IMG/VR virus record: IMGVR_UViG_3300010885_027635
Span: 1 to 64,000 of that record
DNA: 64,000 nucleotides
Direction: 5' to 3' (one strand)
Source: a virus
The translations under genes and the position numbers were made by a program. The notes beneath the pieces were generated by a model. That model saw only the letters and a list, made by a program, of their open reading frames with translations. It had not been told where the DNA came from and made no database searches. Shown here piece by piece: positions 1-5,773 of this stretch (position 1 is the stretch's first letter; every line of letters starts with the position of its first letter).

Positions 1-42
1 CAAATCCGTATTATGTAGGTTCGAATCCTATCACCCACTCCA
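1..42 (+). tRNA. tRNA-Cys (3' part, cut by window edge)
   Basis: Only the 3' half is present. The T arm is visible at 15-31 with a TTCGAAT loop, followed by the 3' acceptor strand CACCCAC, discriminator T39 and an encoded CCA at 40-42. Counting back from the T arm puts the window start inside the anticodon, which would end in CA. The bases CAAATCCGT match the E. coli tRNA-Cys anticodon 3' side, and a U73 discriminator is a known Cys identity element. The Cys assignment is therefore likely, but the first anticodon base lies outside the window. Confidence 0.7.
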
Positions 43-48
43 GTATTA

Positions 49-123
49 GGTCTCGTAGTTTATTGGTTAGAATATCCCCCTGTCACGGGGATGGGACGAG
101 TTCGATTCTCGTCGAGACCGCCA
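49..123 (+). tRNA. tRNA-Asp (GTC)
   Basis: This is a complete cloverleaf. The acceptor GGTCTCG (49-55) pairs with CGAGACC (113-119), the discriminator is G120, and CCA is encoded at 121-123. The anticodon stem TCCCC/GGGGA encloses the loop CTGTCAC, with anticodon GTC at 82-84. The T loop is TTCGATT. It sits 6 nt after the tRNA-Cys CCA, so the two are probably cut from one transcript. Confidence 0.95.
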
Positions 124-129
124 GGTTAT

Positions 130-206
130 ACCCCTGTAGACAAATTGGTAAAGTCACCGCTCCAAGAAGGCGGGATATGGAGGTCCGAATCCTTCCAGGG
201 GTACCA
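130..206 (+). tRNA. tRNA-like gene, degenerate; anticodon AAG by position
   Basis: A class I cloverleaf can be drawn: acceptor ACCCCTG (130-136) with CAGGGGT (196-202), discriminator A203, encoded CCA 204-206, a 3-bp D stem GAC/GTC, an anticodon stem CCGCT/GGCGG closed by a T-G pair, and a T stem GGAGG/CCTTC. Two near-invariant positions are wrong: base 33 is C in the loop CCAAGAA, and the T loop is TCCGAAT instead of TTCGAAT. By position the anticodon is AAG (Leu), yet there is no long variable arm as tRNA-Leu should have. It may be a decaying tRNA or one read in a non-standard way. The amino acid is not assigned. Confidence 0.5.
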
Positions 207-235
207 TTGACACAGTAACATTTTTAATGTATAAT
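207..235 (+). promoter_or_regulatory. Consensus sigma70 promoter for the omega-like gene
   Basis: A perfect -35 TTGACA (207-212) and a perfect -10 TATAAT (230-235) are separated by exactly 17 nt. The -35 begins on the base after the CCA of the preceding tRNA-like gene. The downstream gene has the ribosome-binding site AGGAG before its ATG at 259. Such a host-type promoter would be read by unmodified host RNA polymerase. Confidence 0.85.
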
Positions 236-258
236 ATACTTTTAAAACAGGAGAAATC

Positions 259-486
259 ATGAAACCAAGAATCGCAAGTCGTGGCCCAGAAATTGATATG
301 GAACAGTGTGTACGTCAAGCTGGTGGTGGACGTTATGACATGGTCCTAATTGGTGCACAACGCCTACGTGAACTCAAACGTATTCACCGCGAAGACACTA
401 CAAGATATGTAACCTGTGTGGATGCTCTTAAAGAAATCCAAACCGGCCAGGTCAATCTGGTTGATTACTTAGCAAAGGTAAAATAA
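259..486 (+). CDS. RNA polymerase omega subunit-like protein (RpoZ family)
   Basis: This 75-residue protein resembles bacterial omega. A central segment with V-R-Q...R-Y-D-M-V-L-I-G-A-Q-R (residues 18-34) matches the omega pattern R-F-x-L-V-L-x-A-x-x-R-A-R. The segment ALKEIQTGQV (residues 56-65) matches the conserved ALREI-x-E-G-x-V. The length fits: betaproteobacterial omegas are about 67-90 residues. Omega binds the beta' subunit and helps RNA polymerase assemble, so a phage copy could replace or compete with host omega. It has a consensus promoter and an AGGAG site. The next small gene starts 2 nt after its stop. I call it omega-like from pattern alone; a similar small helical protein is the alternative. 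Confidence 0.7.
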   Translation: MKPRIASRGPEIDMEQCVRQAGGGRYDMVLIGAQRLRELKRIHREDTTRYVTCVDALKEIQTGQVNLVDYLAKVK

Positions 487-487
487 C

Positions 488-652
488 ATGGCCAAGCCAC
501 AACAAACAGCAACTGAATTAAGTAGAACTTTATCCGGTCAATGGACCAAGACTGAAAAACGTGCGGCTGCCAGTCGCAGTATTATGTTTCACAATCGGTT
601 GGCCCATGAAAAAGTCAAGGCATTTAAACAAGGTGTGTTTCTAAACAAGTAA
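488..652 (+). CDS. Small basic hypothetical protein (54 aa)
   Basis: An ATG at 488 follows the omega-like gene stop by one base and opens a 54-residue frame that starts MAKPQQTATELSRTLSGQW and ends KQGVFLNK. It is rich in Lys, Arg and Ala, has no membrane segment and no family I recognise. The tight spacing suggests co-translation with the omega-like gene. It ends 6 nt before tRNA-Glu. The continuous frame between an operon partner and a tRNA, with sensible amino-acid use, is the main evidence that it is real. Confidence 0.55.
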   Translation: MAKPQQTATELSRTLSGQWTKTEKRAAASRSIMFHNRLAHEKVKAFKQGVFLNK

Positions 653-658
653 AGATTT

Positions 659-733
659 GCACCCTTCGTCTATCGGTTAGGACACGCCCCTTTCACGGGC
701 GGAAGAGGAGTTCGATTCTCCTAGGGTGTACCA
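659..733 (+). tRNA. tRNA-Glu (TTC)
   Basis: The acceptor GCACCCT (659-665) pairs with AGGGTGT (723-729) with a G-T first pair. The discriminator is A730 and CCA is encoded at 731-733. The anticodon stem CGCCC/GGGCG encloses CTTTCAC, with anticodon TTC at 692-694. The T stem is AGGAG/CTCCT with loop TTCGATT. Confidence 0.93.
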
Positions 734-741
734 TGTAATAC

Positions 742-834
742 GGAGAGCTGGCCGAGCGGTCGAAGGCACCCGCCTACTAAGCGGGCATGGATCTAAACAG
801 TCCATCTGGGGTTCGAATCCCTAGCTCTCCGCCA
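742..834 (+). tRNA. tRNA-Ser with ACT anticodon
   Basis: This is a class II tRNA with a long variable arm, as serine tRNAs have. The acceptor GGAGAGC (742-748) pairs with GCTCTCC (824-830), the discriminator is G831, and CCA is encoded at 832-834. The anticodon stem CCCGC/GCGGG holds the loop CTACTAA, giving anticodon ACT. Normal tRNA-Ser for AGY codons has CTGCTAA (GCT), so base 34 is A where G is expected. Confidence 0.9.
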
Positions 835-962
835 AAATATAATGTACCCATATAACTCCTTGGTGCTGGCAATAAATATTTCTGACATTCGTCTTCCGCA
901 CTAAATATTTTACAGCAGTGCATCTTTAACAAAACTTCAAATCAAATCATCAAGGAGAAATA

Positions 963-2141
963 ATGAAGAAAATTTTAGCAGCTCTGAGTCTGGCCACAGT
1001 GTGTGGTTTAGTTCAGGCACAAAGTAGTGTAACCGTATATGGTATTTTAGATACAGGGTATACTGGCAGTAATCAAAGTTTGACTAGTACAGCAGGAGCA
1101 GCACCAACCAAGACCACAATCAATCAATTTGGTCAAGGTATGCAATCCACCAACCGTTTGGGTTTCAAAGGCAACGAAGATATGGGTGGCGGCACTAGTG
1201 CAGTGTTTACAGTAGAATTTGCACTGTATCCAGAAGATCAAAATTTATCAGGCAGTTCCAATTCCGGTCTATTGAATCGTCAGGCCTTTGTTGGCTTGAA
1301 ACAAGCAGGCGTTGGTACTGGAGCCATCGGCCGTCAATTGACTCCAATTTGGAATCAATATAGTAAAACAACTCCAACAGGTACCAACAACGTGGTTGGT
1401 GATGTTATCTATGCTGCCAGTACATCTGGTGGTGCTGGCACCAGTACAGGAACAGTTGTTACTGGACAAGAAAATGGCATTGGATTTACCAATCGTGCCA
1501 GCAACGCTTTGACTTTTATCAGTGACAACTTCAACGGTTTCTCTGCTCAAGGTCTGTATGCACTGAACAACAAAAACACAACTCAAACAGCAGCTGCCAC
1601 TGGTGGCGAAACCAACACCAGCGGTTATGGTCTAGCAGTTGACTATACTTACGGAAAATTCTTTGCTACATTGGCACAACAGTCATTTACACAGTTCACT
1701 ACAGGTACTGCAACATCGTTCACAGACATGAATCAAGGTACATTTGTCAGTGCAAAAGATTTGCAAAACTTTGCTGGTGCGTCTTATGACTTTGGCGTTC
1801 TCAAAGCCTATGCACAGTATGTAAATCGTACTATTACATCAACTATTGACAGCAGTCAGTTTGCCAAGCGTTCAGCACAACAAATTGGTGTTCGTGGATT
1901 TGCTACAACACAAATTGAACCTTGGGTCACTGTTGGTAATGGCAAGTTCGATCAGTATGCTTCAACCACAGGCAGTGTTAACTTTACCGCCTATCAAGTG
2001 GGTTCAAACTACTGGTTAAGCAAGCGTACCAACTTGTATGGCATCTTTGGTAGCACACAAAGTAGCGGCAATCCTGCAACCACAGCTGGTGCAGGCAGTA
2101 GTAAAAATCAATATGCTGTAGGTCTGCGTCACACATTCTAA
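963..2141 (+). CDS. Outer-membrane porin, betaproteobacterial type
   Basis: This 392-residue protein starts with a clear signal peptide: Lys-Lys, a hydrophobic stretch, and probable cleavage at VQA|QSS near residue 19. The mature start SSVTVYGILDTGY and the internal GNEDMGGGTSAVFTVEF are typical of Burkholderiales general porins (Gram-negative porin family). The C terminus YAVGLRHTF ends in Phe after alternating residues, the signature recognised by the BAM machinery. It should form a 16-strand trimeric pore for small hydrophilic solutes. The site AAGGAG lies just before the ATG. It is a self-contained unit with a 128-nt leader (835-962) and a strong terminator, inserted between tRNA genes. 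I see no frameshift and no obvious compositional break. Precedent exists: lambdoid phage PA-2 carries a porin. Confidence 0.93.
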   Translation: MKKILAALSLATVCGLVQAQSSVTVYGILDTGYTGSNQSLTSTAGAAPTKTTINQFGQGMQSTNRLGFKGNEDMGGGTSAVFTVEFALYPEDQNLSGSSNSGLLNRQAFVGLKQAGVGTGAIGRQLTPIWNQYSKTTPTGTNNVVGDVIYAASTSGGAGTSTGTVVTGQENGIGFTNRASNALTFISDNFNGFSAQGLYALNNKNTTQTAAATGGETNTSGYGLAVDYTYGKFFATLAQQSFTQFTTGTATSFTDMNQGTFVSAKDLQNFAGASYDFGVLKAYAQYVNRTITSTIDSSQFAKRSAQQIGVRGFATTQIEPWVTVGNGKFDQYASTTGSVNFTAYQVGSNYWLSKRTNLYGIFGSTQSSGNPATTAGAGSSKNQYAVGLRHTF

Positions 2142-2160
2142 TTTGGATTAGATTAGAGTC

Positions 2161-2188
2161 AAAATGGGCAGTCTGACTGCCCATTTTT
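2161..2188 (+). terminator. Rho-independent terminator after the porin
   Basis: A perfect 12-bp inverted repeat AAAATGGGCAGT (2161-2172) / ACTGCCCATTTT (2176-2187) with a CTG loop ends in a T run. It lies 20 nt after the porin stop and insulates the downstream oxygenase-like gene. Confidence 0.9.
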
Positions 2189-2204
2189 ATAGAGTAAATT
2201 TCAA

Positions 2205-2876
2205 ATGATAACAACCAAAATCACAAGCAAGACCAAACATGTTCCTGGTGCACCCATGCAACCATTTACCTGGCTGTCGTTACCAACATTGCCTAGGGTT
2301 CCTCAACATTTTGTTGACCTTTGCAGAAGTTTAGCCAAGGTGCCTGGACCCGAAGGAGACTTGCATGACAAGCGAGGCATAGTTCCGCCGGGCTATAGAA
2401 ATCGTACCATTATAAAAAATGGTGTTGAAATGCAAAGCAGAATGCAAACAGCTTTTGAATTGGGCGACGAGTGGAAGGCCTGGGTCAAGGAAAATCTACA
2501 TCCGGAATACACAGAAACCAGTGGTCGACTCAGTTATGGAAATTCACCGGTGCATGGAGCTCACTCCGATACTGTTCTTTACAGATTGTTCTACTTGATC
2601 GATCCTGGATCAGAACAAACCGAAACTGTGTTTTATGTCAAACCCGGATACGGATTGTTGTATGGTCAGGAAACTGACAATATATGTGAAAACAACATAG
2701 ATGAATTGATTGAAATCGAACGAGTACGCTTTCCAGTACAACAATGGATTTTGTTTAACGGTCAAGTGCTACACGGAGTTGACAACGTTTACGGAAACAG
2801 AATCAATATCAATGTAACTGTACGCCCAGAAAACTTTGTTCTTGAAATGAAACCTATTTTAAATAAAACAACCTAA
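2205..2876 (+). CDS. Probable 2OG-Fe(II) oxygenase superfamily protein
   Basis: This 223-residue protein carries the sparse signature of the double-stranded beta-helix oxygenases: an H-x-D pair at H120-S-D122, a distal H190 (VLHGV), and R199 nine residues later (GNRINI), which would bind 2-oxoglutarate. The enzyme would couple 2OG decarboxylation to hydroxylation of an unknown substrate. Similar short oxygenases are common in T4-like phages of aquatic bacteria. It starts 17 nt after the porin terminator and is followed 9 nt later by a small basic gene. The family is inferred from residue spacing only; a cupin-like non-enzyme is possible. Confidence 0.6.
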   Translation: MITTKITSKTKHVPGAPMQPFTWLSLPTLPRVPQHFVDLCRSLAKVPGPEGDLHDKRGIVPPGYRNRTIIKNGVEMQSRMQTAFELGDEWKAWVKENLHPEYTETSGRLSYGNSPVHGAHSDTVLYRLFYLIDPGSEQTETVFYVKPGYGLLYGQETDNICENNIDELIEIERVRFPVQQWILFNGQVLHGVDNVYGNRININVTVRPENFVLEMKPILNKTT

Positions 2877-2885
2877 GGAATCAAC

Positions 2886-3089
2886 ATGTCAACTAAGAAA
2901 ACATTACAACGTAAAAAACCTGGCTTCACCAAAAGTGGTGTAGCTAAAATTGTCAGCATGAGTGTCAAGCAACTTGTTACAGAGTTGGATCGCACACAAA
3001 AGAAAAAAGTCAAGGCTAAAATTAGTCGTAGGCTTGACCATTTTGGATATGTAGCACCTGCGGTAGTAGAAGAAGTAGCAACAGAATAA
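2886..3089 (+). CDS. Small basic hypothetical protein (67 aa)
   Basis: This 67-residue protein is very rich in lysine, with a K-rich start (MSTKKTLQRKKPG), a helical middle (residues 22-50) containing TQKKKVKAKISRR, and an acidic tail VVEEVATE. The charge pattern would suit a nucleic-acid-binding or RNA-associated protein, but I recognise no family. A site AAGGA precedes the ATG. The gene lies between the oxygenase-like gene and tRNA-Thr, on the same strand. Confidence 0.65.
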   Translation: MSTKKTLQRKKPGFTKSGVAKIVSMSVKQLVTELDRTQKKKVKAKISRRLDHFGYVAPAVVEEVATE

Positions 3090-3095
3090 TAGTAC

Positions 3096-3169
3096 GCCTT
3101 GTTCGTATAGAGGTATTACGCTGGATTTGTAATCCTGTTACGGGAGTTCGATTCTCTCACAAGGCACCA
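3096..3169 (+). tRNA. tRNA-Thr (TGT)
   Basis: The acceptor GCCTTGT (3096-3102) pairs with ACAAGGC (3159-3165), the discriminator is A3166, and CCA is encoded at 3167-3169. The anticodon loop TTTGTAA gives anticodon TGT. The stem CTGGA/TCCTG has one T-T mismatch. The T arm is GGGAG, TTCGATT, CTCTC. It stands about 2.3 kb from the other tRNAs, with the porin and oxygenase module between them. Confidence 0.85.
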
Positions 3170-3192
3170 AAATTAACAAACGGGAAGAAAAA

Positions 3193-3354
3193 ATGTCAAA
3201 AATGTCTGAAACAATTGCCAAGGCATTGGCAAAGAAGCAAGGTAAAACTCACATCGAAGCTGATAGCACCTCGGTTGAAAAGAAAGTCAAAGTCAAACCT
3301 ACAGCTGGTCCAGCTAAAAAACCTCCAACTCGTAGTGCTGGAAGAGGACGATAA
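3193..3354 (+). CDS. Small basic hypothetical protein (53 aa)
   Basis: An ATG at 3193, preceded by GGGAAGAAAAA, opens a 53-residue frame beginning MSKMSETIAKALAKKQGK and ending in a Pro/Lys/Arg-rich tail TRSAGRGR. Its TAA overlaps the ATG of the next gene by one base (TAATG), so it is probably translationally coupled to the Bug protein. The first half is likely helical and the tail disordered and positively charged. No family is recognised. Confidence 0.6.
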   Translation: MSKMSETIAKALAKKQGKTHIEADSTSVEKKVKVKPTAGPAKKPPTRSAGRGR

Positions 3355-4307
3355 TGAAATACCTTATTCAATCATTTATATTGAGCGTGGCCCTGTTGTC
3401 AGGACAGGCAACAGCACAAAACAAACCTATTGAAATTGTAGTTCCGGCCACGCCTGGTGGTACTGGTAGTAACATTGCTCAGCTGGTGGCTGACATATTG
3501 ACCGACAAGGGACAGCCTACTATAGTGGTCAACAAGCCTGGTGCTGATTCTGTAATCGGTGTTAACTATGCTGTTAAGGCTAAACCAGATGGTAAGACCT
3601 TGTTGTTGGGTGCTGGGTCCGCATTGGCGGCCAATATTGTGTTTGGTGCCACTGGCATGGAATATGACGAACACAGTTTTACACCCATAGTACCGTTGGG
3701 AACACTGGGTTGGGTGATTTATATTCCGCCCAATTTGCCCATCAAAAACATTGATCAACTTAAATTTTACATCAAGGCCAATCCTGAAAAGTTCAACATT
3801 GGATTTTGGAACAACAACTATGCCAAACTCTTATTGGCCTGGGCACAGGAAGAAGGCCTGCCACGTCCGCAAATTATCAGCTACAAAGGTGGATCACCAT
3901 TGATGACTGACGTCATGGGCGGTCATGTGCTCATGGGCGTGGACAATTGGTTTTTTGTGTCGCAAAATTATGCCGCTGGTAAATTGAACGTGATTGCTTC
4001 TTTTGATGATAAAATTGTCAAAGACATTCAAAGTGTAAGAAACAACAAAGATGTGGTCAGCATCACTGATCGTTTTCCGCAATTTAATTTTACTGTGTGG
4101 TATGGATTGTATGCACCAACAGGTACACCAAAATCAGTGATTGATTCTATTAATCAAACTGTGAACTCGGCACTCAAAGAACCCAAGTTTGCTGAGCGGG
4201 CTCGTGCGTTTAAACTGCACAACTTTGGTGGTGATGTTAAAAATCTCAACGCATGGCAACAGCGAGATTTAAAAATGCTAAATCAAGTCAAAAAGAATTA
4301 CGATTGA
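3354..4307 (+). CDS. Bug/TctC-family periplasmic solute-binding protein
   Basis: This 317-residue protein has a signal peptide (hydrophobic residues 7-20, probable cleavage after ATA near residue 21). The mature N terminus KPIEIVVPATPGGTGSNIAQ is the hallmark of the Bug family, the binding component of tripartite tricarboxylate transporters. Further family features are NKPGADSVIGVNYAVKAKPDGKT (split here over residues 62-84) and the late APTGTPKSVIDSINQTVNSAL. Members capture carboxylates, amino acids or aromatic acids in the periplasm. No TctA/TctB membrane partners are in the window, so it would work with host ones or act differently. It is full length (family about 300-330). The TAATG start couples it to the gene before. 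Its 3' end overlaps the convergent PP-loop gene by 20 nt. Confidence 0.92.
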   Translation: MKYLIQSFILSVALLSGQATAQNKPIEIVVPATPGGTGSNIAQLVADILTDKGQPTIVVNKPGADSVIGVNYAVKAKPDGKTLLLGAGSALAANIVFGATGMEYDEHSFTPIVPLGTLGWVIYIPPNLPIKNIDQLKFYIKANPEKFNIGFWNNNYAKLLLAWAQEEGLPRPQIISYKGGSPLMTDVMGGHVLMGVDNWFFVSQNYAAGKLNVIASFDDKIVKDIQSVRNNKDVVSITDRFPQFNFTVWYGLYAPTGTPKSVIDSINQTVNSALKEPKFAERARAFKLHNFGGDVKNLNAWQQRDLKMLNQVKKNYD

Positions 4308-5424
4308 TAGGAAAATTTAATTTATAAAATTTACTACGAAAGTATTGTAATTTGTAAAGATTGCTTGGATCCGGAAACAAAATTCGTCCTGCTGGATCCG
4401 AGTACAGATCCAATATGCCTTGGGTGTAATTGTTCCAAGTTTTAGTGCCCACAAGGCTCTGAAACCAATTTTGCCCAGCACCTTGATGGCTGTTCTTGTC
4501 TATTAGACCTTTGTCGTTTAATTGTAAACGAATGTTACTCCAAGCATAGTGTTGCCAATCACTGTTGGTGCTCAAATCTCCAAATCTGCCGCAACCATTG
4601 ATGCTGTATTCGTGCCAGTTATAATAGGTTGGATCATTCATTTGGTTAAAATTTCTTGGATCCTTTTCAAGATCTCGTGGTGTTGAATTGGGTCTAAGGC
4701 TTCTTATATAATTTAAAAGTAGATAACTTTGTTTGACATGTAACTTGGGCAACTCGGGTGTGACATAAAAAGATTCGGCTGTTTTATTTCCAGCCAAACG
4801 TATAAAATTTCTATCTGTTTGATAAGAATATGCTCCATGCCAATCAAATCTCAATATGGGTTTGTCTAGCCCATTGACACTGACAAAATCATCGGTGCCC
4901 AATTCTTTGGTCAGATAGGCATCGCCAAATGCATCCCCACCAAACCCAAGGCTAAATTCAAACCTACTGGCACCATGTTCAAACAACCAATTTGAACTGG
5001 TGTATGCTTGTTCAAATACTTCGGCACTGTCTTCGCGAATTAATATTTTTGTAGTTTTATCTTCTATATCATTGGCTAAAAAATCCAATACGCCTTGATT
5101 GATTGTGTAATCTAGATCTGTTTTTCTTCTACGTAGATATAATGCATCTATGTGTATGTTGTTTCTTTTAAAAACTTGATAGATAGTATAACTGTCGGTG
5201 CCACCTGAAAAATTCAGCACAATAGGTTTATTTTTTGCGGCAATCTGTTGAGCTCGTAGGTCTAGTAATTGGTCCCAACTTTCAGCGGGTTCCTGAGTCC
5301 AGTCAACTTGATCAAAAGATTCGTCGTATAAATCAAATCTAATTTCTTGTTTGGTTTGGGCCGCGTCTAGTGCTGCTGACCATTTGTTAGTGAATTTTTT
5401 ATTGCCTACTTGCCAATATGTCAT
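4288..5424 (-). CDS. PP-loop ATP pyrophosphatase (asparagine synthase/QueC-like fold)
   Basis: This 378-residue protein has the PP-loop SGGTDS at residues 73-78, preceded by a beta strand (PIVLNF). That loop binds ATP in N-type ATP pyrophosphatases, which adenylate a carbonyl before amidation, thiolation or similar attack. No glutaminase domain or N-terminal catalytic cysteine is present, so it is not a normal AsnB. It is also longer than QueC or TtcA, with a tryptophan- and tyrosine-rich C-terminal half. The ATG at 5424 is preferred over an upstream TTG at 5433. A TATAAATA element lies just upstream. The substrate is unknown; an adenylating step for the modification island is possible. Confidence 0.75.
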   Translation of the reverse strand: MTYWQVGNKKFTNKWSAALDAAQTKQEIRFDLYDESFDQVDWTQEPAESWDQLLDLRAQQIAAKNKPIVLNFSGGTDSYTIYQVFKRNNIHIDALYLRRRKTDLDYTINQGVLDFLANDIEDKTTKILIREDSAEVFEQAYTSSNWLFEHGASRFEFSLGFGGDAFGDAYLTKELGTDDFVSVNGLDKPILRFDWHGAYSYQTDRNFIRLAGNKTAESFYVTPELPKLHVKQSYLLLNYIRSLRPNSTPRDLEKDPRNFNQMNDPTYYNWHEYSINGCGRFGDLSTNSDWQHYAWSNIRLQLNDKGLIDKNSHQGAGQNWFQSLVGTKTWNNYTQGILDLYSDPAGRILFPDPSNLYKLQYFRSKFYKLNFPINRNSF

Positions 5425-5433
5425 AGAGGACAA

Positions 5434-5441
5434 TATTTATA
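5434..5441 (-). promoter_or_regulatory. T4-late-promoter-like TATAAATA upstream of the PP-loop gene
   Basis: Read on the minus strand this is an exact TATAAATA, the consensus of T4 late promoters, 9 nt upstream of the ATG at 5424. No good Shine-Dalgarno site is seen between them. The sigma-like late factor itself is not in the window, so this is a sequence match only. Confidence 0.45.
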
Positions 5442-5452
5442 AAATGCACCGG

Positions 5453-5481
5453 TTGACCTAAAATAACCTTTTTGCTATAAT
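5453..5481 (+). promoter_or_regulatory. Sigma70 promoter, TTGACC-N17-TATAAT
   Basis: The -35 TTGACC (5453-5458) and -10 TATAAT (5476-5481) have a 17-nt spacer. The surrounding bases GGTTGACC and TATAATAGCAGTATAGT recur almost identically at 10915-10955. It drives the small gene at 5511, which has an AAGGAG site. Confidence 0.8.
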
Positions 5482-5510
5482 AGCAGTATAGTAATTAAAA
5501 GGAGTCGCAA

Positions 5511-5720
5511 ATGGCTTATACCGTTTTCCAACATGATCCCAACTTTGGTCCACGTGCAGGCTTAGAGGGACCTTTTCATTACCCCAGTGGTGCGGTGTTA
5601 TACTACGATCCCAAGGCAGGTGAGTACTATGACCCACGCACCGACTTCTATGTCAGCAATGAAGATGTTGTGGCGTTAAAACAACAGATTATTGACCGAT
5701 TGACACAAAAATCCCTTTAG
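5511..5720 (+). CDS. Small hypothetical protein (69 aa)
   Basis: This 69-residue protein is rich in Tyr, Pro, Gly and Asp in its first 50 residues, with two similar bits (GAVLYYDPKAG and EYYDPRTDFY), then a short amphipathic helix VVALKQQIIDRLTQK. No signal peptide or membrane segment is seen, and I do not recognise the family. It has its own sigma70 promoter and a good AAGGAG site. The -35 of the next promoter lies inside its last codons, so its 3' end doubles as regulatory sequence. Confidence 0.75.
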   Translation: MAYTVFQHDPNFGPRAGLEGPFHYPSGAVLYYDPKAGEYYDPRTDFYVSNEDVVALKQQIIDRLTQKSL

Positions 5721-5729
5721 TAGTATAAT
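5700..5729 (+). promoter_or_regulatory. Sigma70 promoter for the AAA+ ATPase gene
   Basis: A perfect -35 TTGACA (5700-5705) within the end of the preceding gene and a perfect -10 TATAAT (5724-5729) have an 18-nt spacer. The start codon of the ATPase is at 5774, with TAAGGA before it. Confidence 0.75.
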
Positions 5730-5773
5730 AGTCGTACAGTAGTTAATTTTAATCATAATTTAAGGACACAGCC

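Noticed and set aside
130-206. Reading the degenerate tRNA as tRNA-Trp (CCA)
   Set aside because: Placing CCA at positions 34-36 breaks the anticodon stem, and the discriminator is A, not G as in tRNA-Trp.
1269-1586. Reverse-strand frame inside the porin gene
   Set aside because: It is a shadow of the porin, rich in Cys/Thr from reverse reading, with no own ribosome site.
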